Assembly: GCA_030373145.1 (NCBI GenBank)
Contig: JAUCZK010000004.1
Location: forward strand, 62,001-126,000
Origin: Cyanobium sp. CZS48M
Lineage (GTDB): Bacteria > Cyanobacteriota > Cyanobacteriia > PCC-6307 > Cyanobiaceae
Direction: 5' to 3'
Length of the DNA stretch: 64,000 nt
Below, piece by piece: positions 7,650 to 16,655 of the stretch. The translations under genes and the position numbers were made by a program. Position 1 is the stretch's first letter; each line of letters starts with the position of its first letter. The notes under the pieces are model-generated. The model was not told the DNA's origin, made no database searches, and saw nothing but the letters and a program-made list of their open reading frames with translations.

Positions 7650-8368
7650 GTCATCCGCCCTGAGCCAGGCGGCCATGGTGATGTTGATCTGCAGCAGATC
7701 GGCCACGGGCTGGTTCGTGAAGGGAAGGGTGGGCAGGTAGCCGTCGGGACCGAACTCCGGGGTGAGTGTGAAGTGCTCCATGCCGCGCGCTCGGGCCCGA
7801 TCCAGAAACAGCTGCCAGCAGGCCCGGTGTGCCTCCAGGGCCTCGGCGTGCTCGGGCGCGAACGGGTGGCTCACCTGGGGCCCCTGGGCATGCCCCACCC
7901 GAGCGTGGATGTGGTCCACCCGCTCAGCGATCGCCTTGATCGGCTCCAGGTCCGGCGTCATCAGCCGCTCGCAGGCCACGCACCAGTGGCTGAGGTCGGC
8001 GGTGAGCCGCAGGCCCGGGTAGCGGCTGATCCAGTCCTGAATGCTCCAGGGGTCCGCCAGGCTGCGCGAACGGTGGGTTTCGAACGTCACCGGGGCCTGG
8101 GCGGCGGCGGTCAGCTTCAGTGCCCGGTCCCAGAACCACTGCTGCTCCGCCCAGGTCCAGCTGTCGCTGCCGGTGATCACCGTGATCCGCAGCGGCTCAA
8201 GTCGGCGGCAGCAAACTCGGCCACCACCATGTTGTGATCAGCGCCAGCCAGGGCCGGATGGTCGAGGTTGGCCTCCACGCCATCGAAGCCGCTGTGGCGT
8301 GCCTGGTGGATCGCCTCCTGCAGGCTGCCCTGGAATCCCCAGAGGCTGTGGAGGATCAGGGCCTGCAT
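7650..8368 (-). pseudogene. Sugar-phosphate isomerase/epimerase (AP endonuclease 2-like TIM barrel), internal deletion and frameshift
   Basis: From ATG 8368 the sequence MQALILHSLWGFQGSLQEAI...GFDGVEANLDHPALAGA is the start of a xylose-isomerase-like TIM barrel. After NMVVAEFAAAD the reading frame changes near 8190, and the continuation in the other frame is LRITVITGSDSWTW up to LLQINITMAAWLRAD. About 40-50 residues normally found between these parts are missing. The C-terminal frame has also lost its stop and reads on toward 7511. A functional full-length enzyme cannot be made. The deletion joint is near 8185-8205. Confidence 0.75.
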
Positions 8369-8401
8369 GGGCCCTCCCATGCGGTTGGCTTTGGAGAGGA
8401 T

Positions 8402-8599
8402 TCAGCGGCCGCTGGTGTGCTCTTGTGCGGCCTCGGCCTGTTCCGATTCCAGCAGGTTGGGCTGGATGCCGAGGTAGACAGCCTCGCGGAACAGGGCCTG
8501 GCGGGCCTCGGCATTCCCGCAGGCTCGGGCTTCGGCCATCCGCTGACGCAGCGATAGCACCAGGGCCTGCTGGCGGGGATCCTGGATGGTGTGGGCCAT
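8402..8599 (-). CDS. Small protein of unknown function, SLFREAVYL family (copy 1)
   Basis: The 65-residue product contains DPRQQALVLSLRQRMAEARA and RQALFREAVYLGIQPNLLE, the same pattern as the products at 7320 and 7046. It begins at ATG 8599, 71 bp from the divergent Mg2+ ATPase gene, and it is the copy with the cleanest start and stop. It is predicted helical and soluble. The tandem arrangement beside an epimerase gene suggests the genes were once linked in one operon. The function is unknown. Confidence 0.65.
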   Translation of the reverse strand: MAHTIQDPRQQALVLSLRQRMAEARACGNAEARQALFREAVYLGIQPNLLESEQAEAAQEHTSGR

Positions 8600-8670
8600 G
8601 GGGAGTTTTCCTGCACCGGTCTTGACCGGGCTTTCAGAACCTTCAGCCTAACGAGAGTCCCCCCAGTCAG

Positions 8671-11256
8671 ATGGAACCCCTCGACCCCCCTGGTGACACT
8701 GAGGGCTTCTGGAGCCAGCCCCTCCCCGAGTTGCTGGCGGAGCTGGACACCAGCGAGGCCGGCCTCAGCAGCAGCGAGGCCGCTCGCCGCCTGCTGGAGC
8801 ACGGCCCCAACGCCCTGACGCCGCCGGCGCGGGGTGGGGCGCTGCGGTTGCTGCTGCGTCAGTTCACCAGCCCGATCATCCTGATCCTGAGCGGCGCGGC
8901 GCTGCTCTCGTTCCTGCTTGATTCGCCCACCGATGGGCTGATCATCCTGGTGATCGTGTTGATCAGCGGCCTGCTGGGCTTCTGGCAGGAGAACGGCGCC
9001 GCCGGGGCGGTGGCCCAGCTGCTCAAGGCCGTTCAGACCACTGCGGTGCTGCGCCGCGATGGCGGCGACCAGGCCGTGCCGGTGGCGGAGGTGGTGTCGG
9101 GCGATCTGCTGGTGCTCTCCGCCGGTGCCGCCATCCCGGCCGACTGCCGCCTGATCGAGGAAACCGACCTGAGTGTCAACGAGGCGGCCCTCACCGGTGA
9201 GAGCTTTCCGGTGAGCAAGCACCCGGTGGCGGTGGCCGCCGACGCCCCGCTGGCCAAGCGCGCCAACGTGCTGTTCCTCGGCACCCATGTGGTGAGCGGC
9301 AGCGGCACCGCCGTGGTGGTGCGCACCGGCGGCGCCACCCAGTTCGCATCGATCGCCGAGCGACTGCGCCAGCGCAGCCCCGAAACCGAATTCGAGCGGG
9401 GCGTGCGCCGCTTCGGGGCGCTGCTGCTGGAAGTCACCCTGGTGCTGGTGATCGCGATCTTCGCCGTCAACGTGTTCCTGCGGCGGCCGGTGGTGGATTC
9501 GTTCCTGTTTGCGTTGGCCCTTGGGGTGGGGCTCACGCCCCAGCTGCTGCCGGCGATCATCTCGGTGAACCTGGCCCAGGGGGCCCGGCGCATGGCCGCC
9601 CGGCAGGTGATCGTCAAGCGGCTCTCGTCGATCGAGAACTTCGGCAGCATGACGATCCTCTGCTCCGACAAGACCGGCACCCTCACCGAAGGCAGCGCCC
9701 GGGTGCAGCGCAGCTGTGGCGTGCATGGCGAGGCCAACCCGGCGGTGCTGCTGCACGCGGCGGTGAACGCCTCGTTTGAAACGGGCTTCAGCAACCCGAT
9801 CGATGCGGCGCTCCGCGAGGCAGCGGTCGCGAGCGACGGTCCCGAAGGCGCTCGCGGCCCGCTCGATCTCTCCGCCTGGACCAAGCTCGATGAGATCCCC
9901 TTCGACTTCAGCCGCAAGCGTCTCAGCGTGCTGGCCCGCGTCGACGGCACCCCGGTGTTGATCACCAAGGGGGCGTTTCTCAAGGTGCTGGAGGTGTGCG
10001 ACCGGGCCGAAACCGCCAGCGGCGCCGTGCTGCCCCTGGCGGCGGTGGAGGCCCAACTGCGCGAGCTCTACGCCGAATGGAGTGCCGAGGGATTCCGGGT
10101 CCTGGCAGTGGCGGTGCGGCGCTGGCAGGACCAGGGGCCCCTGGTGCCGCGGACGGTGAGCCGACAGGACGAAACCGACATGAGCCTGTTGGGGCTGCTG
10201 GCCCTCAGCGATCCGCTGCAGCCGGGGGTGCATGACACCGTGACCGAGCTGGAGCGCCTCGGGGTGCGCCTCAAGATGATCACCGGCGATAACGCCCTGG
10301 TGGCGGCACGGGTGGGCCGCGAGGCGGGGCTTTGCAATCCGGAGGTGCTGACCGGCGCCCAGCTGCAGCTGCTCTCCGACACCGCTCTGCCTGTGCGGGC
10401 CGGGGAGGTGGACGTGTTCGCCGAGATCGAGCCCAGCCAGAAGGAACGGCTGATCCATGCCCTGCGCCGCGCCGGCCACGTGGTGGGTTACCTGGGCGAT
10501 GGCATCAACGACGCCCCGGCCCTTCATGCCGCCGATGTGGGTCTCTCGGTGCAGGGAGCCGTGGATGTGGCCAAGGAAGCCGCCGACATCGTGCTGCTCG
10601 AGCCCGACCTGGCGGTGCTCCTGGCCGGCATCCGCGAGGGCCGCCGCACCTTCGCCAACACGCTCAAGTACGTGTTCATGGCCACCAGCGCCAACTTCGG
10701 GAACATGGCCTCGATGGCGGGTGCCTCGCTGCTGCTGCCCTTCCTGCCGCTGCTCCCCAAGCAGATCCTGCTCACCAATCTGCTCACCGATCTGCCGGAG
10801 ATGACCATCGCCTCTGACCGGGTCGATCCCGACTGGATCAGCCAGCCGCACCGTTGGAGCATCCCCTTCATTCAGCGGTTCATGGTCGTGTTCGGGCTGG
10901 TGAGCTCCGTCTTCGACTACCTCACCTTCGCGGTGCTGCTGGTGCTGCTCCACGCCGATGCCGCCCAGTTCCGCAGCGGCTGGTTCGTGGAATCGGTGAT
11001 CTCGGCCGCCTCGATCGTGCTGGTGATCCGTACCCGCGGCCCCCTGCTCCACAGTCGCCCTTCCCGGGCGCTGGTGGTGGCCACCATCGCTGTGGTCGCT
11101 CTCACCCTTCCCCTTCCCTGGACACCGTTGGGGCGGCTGTTCGGCTTCGTGCCCCTGCCGGCGGAGTTCCTGCTGCCGCTGCTGTTGATCCTTCTGGCCT
11201 ACGTGGCCAGCGCCGAGCTGGCCAAGGGCTGGTTCTACCGCCGCTGGAGCGGCTGA
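8671..11256 (+). CDS. mgtA: Magnesium-translocating P-type ATPase (MgtA/MgtB type)
   Basis: The 861-residue pump has the cation ATPase N-terminal domain, the actuator motif LTGES, the phosphorylation site CSDKTGTLTEG (Asp at about 333), MITGDN and GDGINDAPALHAADVG. The C-terminal block PEMTIASDRVDPDWI and the two long membrane pairs are characteristic of the P3B Mg2+ importers rather than Ca2+ pumps. It should sit in the plasma membrane and drive Mg2+ uptake. The gene is monocistronic. Its start is 71 bp from a divergent small gene. No Mg-sensing leader could be recognised in that short gap. Confidence 0.9.
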   Translation: MEPLDPPGDTEGFWSQPLPELLAELDTSEAGLSSSEAARRLLEHGPNALTPPARGGALRLLLRQFTSPIILILSGAALLSFLLDSPTDGLIILVIVLISGLLGFWQENGAAGAVAQLLKAVQTTAVLRRDGGDQAVPVAEVVSGDLLVLSAGAAIPADCRLIEETDLSVNEAALTGESFPVSKHPVAVAADAPLAKRANVLFLGTHVVSGSGTAVVVRTGGATQFASIAERLRQRSPETEFERGVRRFGALLLEVTLVLVIAIFAVNVFLRRPVVDSFLFALALGVGLTPQLLPAIISVNLAQGARRMAARQVIVKRLSSIENFGSMTILCSDKTGTLTEGSARVQRSCGVHGEANPAVLLHAAVNASFETGFSNPIDAALREAAVASDGPEGARGPLDLSAWTKLDEIPFDFSRKRLSVLARVDGTPVLITKGAFLKVLEVCDRAETASGAVLPLAAVEAQLRELYAEWSAEGFRVLAVAVRRWQDQGPLVPRTVSRQDETDMSLLGLLALSDPLQPGVHDTVTELERLGVRLKMITGDNALVAARVGREAGLCNPEVLTGAQLQLLSDTALPVRAGEVDVFAEIEPSQKERLIHALRRAGHVVGYLGDGINDAPALHAADVGLSVQGAVDVAKEAADIVLLEPDLAVLLAGIREGRRTFANTLKYVFMATSANFGNMASMAGASLLLPFLPLLPKQILLTNLLTDLPEMTIASDRVDPDWISQPHRWSIPFIQRFMVVFGLVSSVFDYLTFAVLLVLLHADAAQFRSGWFVESVISAASIVLVIRTRGPLLHSRPSRALVVATIAVVALTLPLPWTPLGRLFGFVPLPAEFLLPLLLILLAYVASAELAKGWFYRRWSG

Positions 11257-11378
11257 TGCAGGCCAGTCTCCACGCCCCACTTCGGTAAAGTCGCGGCAGG
11301 CCCTGGTCTGAGCGGGCGGGGCTGAGTCTCTGTGGTGCCGTCGGGCCCCCGGTGCAGTGATGTTGGCGGAGGACGGGC

Positions 11379-12671
11379 ATGGGGCTGCGCAGCACCCTGC
11401 GATATGCCGCCCTGGCCCTGCTGCTGGTGGGGCTGATCAGCTCCGGTGTGCTCTGGGCGCAGCGGCGGAAGCCCGTGGTGGTGACGGCACTGATGCCGGC
11501 GCCGTTCGCCCAGGTCACCGCGCCGATCGTGGAGCGCTTCAACCGGCGCCACCCGGGCATCGAGCTGCGGGTGAACCGGGGGCCTTTCGAGACCGAGGCC
11601 ATCTCCGATCTGGCGATCAGCAGCCTGCTGCTGGGGGACAGCCCCTACGACCTGCTGCTGATGGACGTCACCTGGACGCCGAAGTACGCCGCTGCGGGCT
11701 GGCTTGCGCCCCTGGAGCCACTGTTGGGGGAGGACGCCCTCGCCGGGGTGGTGCCGGGTGCCAGGGAGGGCAACCGCTTCGATGGCCACCTCTGGCGGAT
11801 CCCCCTGGTGGCCGACATGGGGCTGCTCTACTGGCGCACTGATCTGATGGCGGCGCCCCCGCGCAGCCCCGATGAGCTGATGGCCACCGCCGGCGCACTA
11901 CAGCGGGCTGGCCGGGTGCGCTGGGGCTACGTCTGGCAGGGCCGCCAGTACGAGGGACTGAGCTGCGTGTTTCTGGAGGTGCTGCGTGGCTTCGGCGGGC
12001 AGTGGCTTTCCGCTTCGGGTGATCGAGTGGAGCTGGGCAGCCCTGCGGGGGTGGCCGCGGCCTCCTGGCTGCGGCAGCTGATCGATCAGGGCATCACCCC
12101 TCGGGCGGTGGCCAATTTCGCCGAACCGGAGGCGCTGCAGAGCTTTGGGGCCGGTGATGCCGCTCTGATGCGCAACTGGCCCTATGCCTGGGCGGAGCTG
12201 CAGAAACCGGGCAGTCCGGTGAGGGGCAAGGTGGGGGTGACCACGATGGTGGCCGCCGCCGGGGGCAGCCCAGCCGGCACCCAGGGCAGCTGGGGTTTCT
12301 CCCTGGTGAGCCAGAGCCCCCATCCCCGCGAGGCCGCGCTGGTGATCGCCGCCCTGACGGCACCGGAGGTGCAGAAGGATCTGGCCCAGCGGCTGGGCTA
12401 CACCCCCACCCTCTCGGCCCTGTTCGAAGACCCGCAGCTGGTGGCGGCGAACCCGGTGCTGCCGGAGTTGCGCCGGGCCCTGGAGGCCACGGTGCTGCGT
12501 CCGCTCAGCCCGCTCTATGCCCAGCTCAGCGACATCCTGCAGCGGCAGCTCAGCGAGGTGATCACCGGCGAGCGGGAGGCCGCCGAGGGCATGGAGCGAG
12601 CCCAGCGCCTCAGCAACCAGGTGCTGAGGGCCAGCGGCCTGGGGGCCGGTGGCGGGGCGGCTCGGTCATGA
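11379..12671 (+). CDS. ABC transporter sugar/compatible-solute-binding protein (CUT1 family, GgtB-like)
   Basis: The 430-residue protein has an N-terminal membrane helix or signal (LALLLVGLISSGVLWA) and the extracellular solute-binding family 1 fold: FNRRHPGIELRV, YDLLLMDVTWTPKYAAAGWL and GDAALMRNWPYAW. No lipobox Cys is seen. In cyanobacteria this gene order (binding protein, two permeases, ATPase) is that of the glucosylglycerol/sucrose/trehalose uptake system Ggt. The cargo is inferred, and no ggpS gene is in the window. A GGAGG motif about 10 bases before the ATG acts as ribosome binding site. The stop overlaps the next start by 4 bp. Confidence 0.85.
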   Translation: MGLRSTLRYAALALLLVGLISSGVLWAQRRKPVVVTALMPAPFAQVTAPIVERFNRRHPGIELRVNRGPFETEAISDLAISSLLLGDSPYDLLLMDVTWTPKYAAAGWLAPLEPLLGEDALAGVVPGAREGNRFDGHLWRIPLVADMGLLYWRTDLMAAPPRSPDELMATAGALQRAGRVRWGYVWQGRQYEGLSCVFLEVLRGFGGQWLSASGDRVELGSPAGVAAASWLRQLIDQGITPRAVANFAEPEALQSFGAGDAALMRNWPYAWAELQKPGSPVRGKVGVTTMVAAAGGSPAGTQGSWGFSLVSQSPHPREAALVIAALTAPEVQKDLAQRLGYTPTLSALFEDPQLVAANPVLPELRRALEATVLRPLSPLYAQLSDILQRQLSEVITGEREAAEGMERAQRLSNQVLRASGLGAGGGAARS

Positions 12672-13525
12672 CCCTTCTGCTCACGCTGCCCGCGCTGCTG
12701 CTGCTGGCGCTGGTCTTTGCCGTGCCGCTGCTGCGTTACGGCTGGCTCAGCTTCCACGCCGACTCAGTGATCACCGGCCTGCAGCCGGTACCCAACGGCG
12801 GCGCCAACTGGCTGCGCCTGATCGAGGACGAGCGCTTCTGGCAGGACACCGTTCAGACCCTGCGTTTCGCTGGGTTGTCGGTGGCGCTGGAGCTGCTGGT
12901 GGGGCTGGCCCTGGCCCTGTTGCTGCACCACAGCTGGCGTGGCCGCACGGCGCTGCGCACGATCACCCTGCTGCCCTGGGCCCTGCCCACAGCGGTGATG
13001 GCCCTGGGCTGGCGCTGGATCTTCAACGATCCCTACGGACCGATCAATGCCCTGGTGCAGGCGCTGGGACTGCCGGCGCTGCCCTTCCTGAGCAGCCCCG
13101 CCAGCACCTGGCTCGTGGTGGTGCTCGCCGATGTCTGGAAGACCACGCCCTTCGTGGCCCTGTTGTTGCTGGCCGGGCTGCAGTCGATTCCCACCGACCT
13201 CTATGAGGCCTTCGCCCTGGAGGGTGGCACGCCCGCTCAGGCCCTGCGCCGGATCACCCTGCCGCTGCTGCTCCCCTATGCCTTCCTCGCCGTGCTCTTC
13301 CGCCTCGCCCAGGCCCTGGGGGTGTTCGATCTGGTGCAGATCCTCACCGGCGGCGGCCCGGCGGGGAGCACCGAAACCCTGGCTCTCTATTCCTACCTCT
13401 CGGCCATGCGTTTTCTCGATTTCGGCTACAGCGCCACCGTGATGCTGGGGATGTTCGTGCTGTTGCTCGGTCTCACCGCTGTGCTGCTGCTGGGCCGGCG
13501 CTGGCTGGCGGGGGGGAGGGCCTGA
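12668..13525 (+). CDS. ABC sugar/compatible-solute permease 1 (MalF/GgtC-like)
   Basis: The 285-residue permease has six or so membrane spans and the CUT1 EAA motif region (YEAFALEGGTPAQALRRITLP, about residues 179-199). It pairs with the permease encoded next to form the channel. It overlaps its upstream gene by ATGA, and its stop codon overlaps the following ATG (TGATG), which indicates strict translational coupling. Confidence 0.87.
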   Translation: MTLLLTLPALLLLALVFAVPLLRYGWLSFHADSVITGLQPVPNGGANWLRLIEDERFWQDTVQTLRFAGLSVALELLVGLALALLLHHSWRGRTALRTITLLPWALPTAVMALGWRWIFNDPYGPINALVQALGLPALPFLSSPASTWLVVVLADVWKTTPFVALLLLAGLQSIPTDLYEAFALEGGTPAQALRRITLPLLLPYAFLAVLFRLAQALGVFDLVQILTGGGPAGSTETLALYSYLSAMRFLDFGYSATVMLGMFVLLLGLTAVLLLGRRWLAGGRA

Positions 13526-14334
13526 TGCGGTTCAGGCGTCTGGCCGTGCTGCTGGTGCTGCTCTGGAGCCTGCTGCCGCTGCTCTGGCAGCTGTACACCT
13601 CCCTGCGCACCGGTTCGGCGCTGATCAGTCCCCAGCCGGGGCTCTCGGGCTGGACCCTGGACAACTACCGCCAGATCCTCTCGGGAGATCCGCCCTTCTG
13701 GCGCTTCCTGCTCAACAGCACGGTGGTGGGGCTGGCCAGCACAGCCCTGACCCTGCTGCTGGCGATCCCCTGCGCCTACGGCCTGCAGCGCCAGCCCGCC
13801 AGGACGCGGGCGCTGCTGAGCGGGGCGTTGCTGGCGGCGGCGGTGTTCCCCTACGTGCTGCTGTTTCTGGCGCTGCTGGAGCTGGCCCGGCGCTTCGGCC
13901 TGGCCAACCACCTGCTGGCGCTGAGCCTGCCCTATGCCGGCCTCACTTTGCCCCTGGCGGTGCTGCTGCTGGGGGCGGCATTCCGGGATCTGCCGCCCGA
14001 GCTGGAGGAGTCGGCGCTGCTGGAGGGCCTCAACACCTGGCAGCGGCTGCGCTGGGTGCTCCTGCCGCTGATCGCCCCCGCCAGCGCCAGCACCGGGCTG
14101 CTGGTGTTCCTGTTCAGCTGGAACGAATATCCGATCGCTCTCACCTGGATCAGCCGCCAGGAGCTGCTCACCCTGCCCATCGCCATCGCCCGCATCGCCG
14201 GTTCCTCCGTGTACACCGTTCCCTATGGCGCCTTCGCGGCGGCCACCGTGCTGGGCAGCCTGCCGCTGCTGGCCCTGATGGTGATCTTCCAGAAACCGAT
14301 CGTGGCGGGTCTGACCCAGGGGGCCGTCAAATGA
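13525..14334 (+). CDS. ABC sugar/compatible-solute permease 2 (MalG/GgtD-like)
   Basis: The 269-residue permease has a MalG-type arrangement: NYRQIL near the N-terminus, a periplasmic loop, and the EAA-like segment LEESALLEGLNTWQRLRWVLLP (about residues 157-178). It would form the heterodimeric pore with the product of 12668-13525. It starts within the stop of that gene and its own stop overlaps the ATPase start. Confidence 0.87.
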   Translation: MRFRRLAVLLVLLWSLLPLLWQLYTSLRTGSALISPQPGLSGWTLDNYRQILSGDPPFWRFLLNSTVVGLASTALTLLLAIPCAYGLQRQPARTRALLSGALLAAAVFPYVLLFLALLELARRFGLANHLLALSLPYAGLTLPLAVLLLGAAFRDLPPELEESALLEGLNTWQRLRWVLLPLIAPASASTGLLVFLFSWNEYPIALTWISRQELLTLPIAIARIAGSSVYTVPYGAFAAATVLGSLPLLALMVIFQKPIVAGLTQGAVK

Positions 14335-15326
14335 GCGGTGTTCAGCGGCCGCAGGGCCTGGTTCTCGAGGGCCTGGAGCGTCGCGTCGGCAGCAACCTTG
14401 TGCTCGACGGCCTCAACCTCAGCGTGGCGCCGGGGGAATGCCTGGCGCTGCTGGGCCCCAGCGGCTGTGGCAAGACCACCACCCTGCGCCTGATCGCCGG
14501 GCTCGATCAGCCCAGTGCCGGCCGCATCCGCCTCGATGGCGACGACATCACCCGGCAGCCGCCCAGTCGCCGGGAGGTGGGGATGGTGTTCCAGAGCTAT
14601 GCCCTCTACCCCCACCTCACGGTGGAGCGGAACCTCTCCCTGGGCATGGAACTGCGCGGTCTGCCCCGCGAGCGGATCGCCGCGCAGATCAGCTCGGTGC
14701 TGGAGCTGTTGCAGCTGGAGCCCCAGCGCCGGCGCCGGCCGGCGGAGCTCTCGGGCGGCCAGCGCCAGCGGGTGGCCCTGGCCCGGGCCCTGGTGCGCCA
14801 GCCACGGCTGTTTCTGCTGGATGAGCCGATGAGCAACCTCGATGCCCAGTTGCGTGAAGACCTGCGCGCTGAGCTGCGCCTGCTGCTCTGCGGCGGCCCC
14901 CAGCCGGTGGTCTATGTGACCCACGATCAGCAGGAGGCCATGGGCCTGGCCGATCGCATCGCTGTGCTGCACCAGGGGCGGCTGCAGCAGATCGGCAGTC
15001 CGCGCGAGCTCTACGACCAGCCCGCCAACCTGTTCGTGGCCGGCTTCATCGGCCGCCCTCGCATCAATGTGCTGCCCGCAGAAGCCGGATGCATCCGGGC
15101 GGTTCGCCCGGAACACCTGGAGCCGCTGGCGGAAGGGGGGCTGCCGGCCCGGGTGCTGCTGCGGGAGTGGCAGGGGGCCAGCCAGCTGCTGCAGCTGGAA
15201 ACGCCCCACGGCCGCTGGCGCATGGTCTGTGATGGCCGGGTGGAGCTGGCTGAATCCTTCGGCCTGGGCTGGCCGCCGGCGCGGGAACTCCGCTTCGAGG
15301 CCGGCAGTGGCCGGCGGCTGCACTAA
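14331..15326 (+). CDS. ABC transporter ATP-binding protein (MalK/UgpC family, GgtA-like)
   Basis: The 331-residue ATPase shows Walker A GPSGCGKTT, Q-loop VFQSYALYPHLT, signature LSGGQRQR, Walker B LFLLDEPMSNLD and H-loop YVTHDQQEAMGLAD. The C-terminal regulatory TOBE part (about residues 240-331) is present but shorter than in MalK. It completes the four-gene operon begun at 11379. Its stop overlaps the 3' end of the convergent gene at 15323. Confidence 0.9.
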   Translation: MSGVQRPQGLVLEGLERRVGSNLVLDGLNLSVAPGECLALLGPSGCGKTTTLRLIAGLDQPSAGRIRLDGDDITRQPPSRREVGMVFQSYALYPHLTVERNLSLGMELRGLPRERIAAQISSVLELLQLEPQRRRRPAELSGGQRQRVALARALVRQPRLFLLDEPMSNLDAQLREDLRAELRLLLCGGPQPVVYVTHDQQEAMGLADRIAVLHQGRLQQIGSPRELYDQPANLFVAGFIGRPRINVLPAEAGCIRAVRPEHLEPLAEGGLPARVLLREWQGASQLLQLETPHGRWRMVCDGRVELAESFGLGWPPARELRFEAGSGRRLH

Positions 15327-16162
15327 CTCAGCTCCGCTTCCAGCTGCTCCAGCCAGGCCTGGGGCAGCTGCCAGTGGCGGGCTCCGCGCCGGATGGCCGC
15401 AGCGTAGCAGTCGCTGGCGCTCAGCCGCGGGTGGCACCAGGCGGGGGTGGGCACGTAGGTGAGGGCCTCGATGGATTCGCCGGTGCTGGTGATCAGCTGA
15501 ACCGGCTGGTGGCGGTAGTGGCCAGCCGCCACGCCCTCGCAGCGATCGAGGCTGGCGCGATCCTCCGGGCTGTGATGGTGCACCACCCCCCAGCAGTGGG
15601 CGTCGCTGCAGGGCACGAGCCCGGCGGCGCCTTCGCCTGGAGCGCGGCCCAGCCGCCGCTTGTTGATCCCCCAGCGCCAGCCCTCCAGCCGCGCCACCAG
15701 GCCGCTGCCATCCCAGCGGGGGCAGCGCTGCGCCAGCTGGGTGGGGCAGAGATTCGAGCCGTAGCTGAACACCGGGGTGCTGCCCCAGTCGCCGTAGGGC
15801 ACCAGCGGCAGGCCGATCACCTGCTCGGGGCGGCCCAGATACACCCAGGCCCAGCTGCCGTCGCTCAACCGCCAGCGCTGGCGTTGATATTCGCGGGGCA
15901 CGTCCTCAAGTTGATCGAGCCGGGACAGGCCCCTCGCCTCGAGGGCATACAGCTCGCCATGGATCAGCGCGGGTTCCGGTGGTTCCCGGGGCTCATCCGG
16001 TTCCGGCTCAGCGTTGGCGGCCACCGCCATCGGGTAGGGCCCGAGGTCGTGCAGCCGGGCTCCCGCCAGCCGCCGCCGCCCGAGGAAGCGGCTGCCATCA
16101 AGCCAGGGGTGGTTGGGCTCCCCCCGCTTCAGGCTCCCGTAGACGAACACGTGCTCCGGCAT
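15323..16162 (-). CDS. Tandem gamma-glutamylcyclotransferase-like two-domain protein
   Basis: Two GGCT/AIG2-type domains are fused in 279 residues. The first has FVYGSLKRGEPNHPWL at residues 5-20 and a downstream QLEDVPREYQRQ segment. The second has FSYGSNLCPTQLAQRCP near residue 133 and LDRCEGVAAGHYRHQPV. YGSxL and YGSN are the substrate-loop signatures, and the acidic ED and CEG pairs sit where the catalytic glutamate is expected. The enzymes release 5-oxoproline from gamma-glutamyl peptides or amines. I infer a role in glutathione or gamma-glutamyl turnover, without direct proof of substrate. Confidence 0.8.
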   Translation of the reverse strand: MPEHVFVYGSLKRGEPNHPWLDGSRFLGRRRLAGARLHDLGPYPMAVAANAEPEPDEPREPPEPALIHGELYALEARGLSRLDQLEDVPREYQRQRWRLSDGSWAWVYLGRPEQVIGLPLVPYGDWGSTPVFSYGSNLCPTQLAQRCPRWDGSGLVARLEGWRWGINKRRLGRAPGEGAAGLVPCSDAHCWGVVHHHSPEDRASLDRCEGVAAGHYRHQPVQLITSTGESIEALTYVPTPAWCHPRLSASDCYAAAIRRGARHWQLPQAWLEQLEAELS

Positions 16163-16186
16163 CGGGCGCTGCTCTGCTCTCTTGCC

Positions 16187-16636
16187 TCAGCCGGGGAGCG
16201 GCTCGGCGGGCTCGATGCCCCACTCCAGGCGGATGGCCGGGTTGCTCAGCTCCCAGGCATGCTCCTGGGCGGCCAGTGGCGCCGTGCGGTTGCCGTGCTC
16301 CAGACCACGACGCTCCAGTTCCCCGCGCACTTCAGCCTGGAAACAGCGGGTTTCGCGCAGGAGATCGGCCACCCGCTGCGGCCCCCCCAGCACCTTTTGC
16401 ATCGACCCCTGGCCGCTGGAGAGCTGGAGGGTGGAGAGATGGTCCTCGAGCCAGGCCCATTCGTAGGGGAGCATGGCGTCACTGCAGCTCTGCAGGCACT
16501 GGCGGTAACTGTGCAGATGCTCCTCGAGCACCCGTTCACTCAGGGGGCTGTAGGCAACAGCGGCCGGCTCGCGGCCGGATTCGCTGGCTCCGGAGCGCTC
16601 CCGCAGCCTGTGCATGATCTCGCGCAGATAGCTCAT
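16187..16636 (-). CDS. Conserved hypothetical protein
   Basis: The 149-residue soluble protein starts MSYLREIMHRLRERSG at ATG 16636 and is rich in charged helices (LEEHLHSYRQCLQSCSDAMLPYEWAWLEDHL). No known motif or signal peptide is visible. It lies 24 bp upstream of the cyclotransferase gene on the same strand. A longer upstream reading frame belongs to the neighbouring DUF393 gene's shadow. Function is not recognised. Confidence 0.65.
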   Translation of the reverse strand: MSYLREIMHRLRERSGASESGREPAAVAYSPLSERVLEEHLHSYRQCLQSCSDAMLPYEWAWLEDHLSTLQLSSGQGSMQKVLGGPQRVADLLRETRCFQAEVRGELERRGLEHGNRTAPLAAQEHAWELSNPAIRLEWGIEPAEPLPG

Positions 16637-16655
16637 GGCGCCGCGATCGCTGGGC

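Noticed and set aside
7512-7650. A possible fusion of the epimerase with the small SLFREAVYL protein
   Set aside because: The frame is continuous only because the epimerase stop was lost. The joining sequence is junk-like and the small protein has its own ATG and a separate paralogue.
8356-11280. A 974-codon open frame on the minus strand opposite the Mg2+ ATPase
   Set aside because: It is antisense to a gene with all P-type ATPase motifs, and its product is a His/Gln/Arg-rich low-complexity sequence typical of shadows in GC-rich genes.
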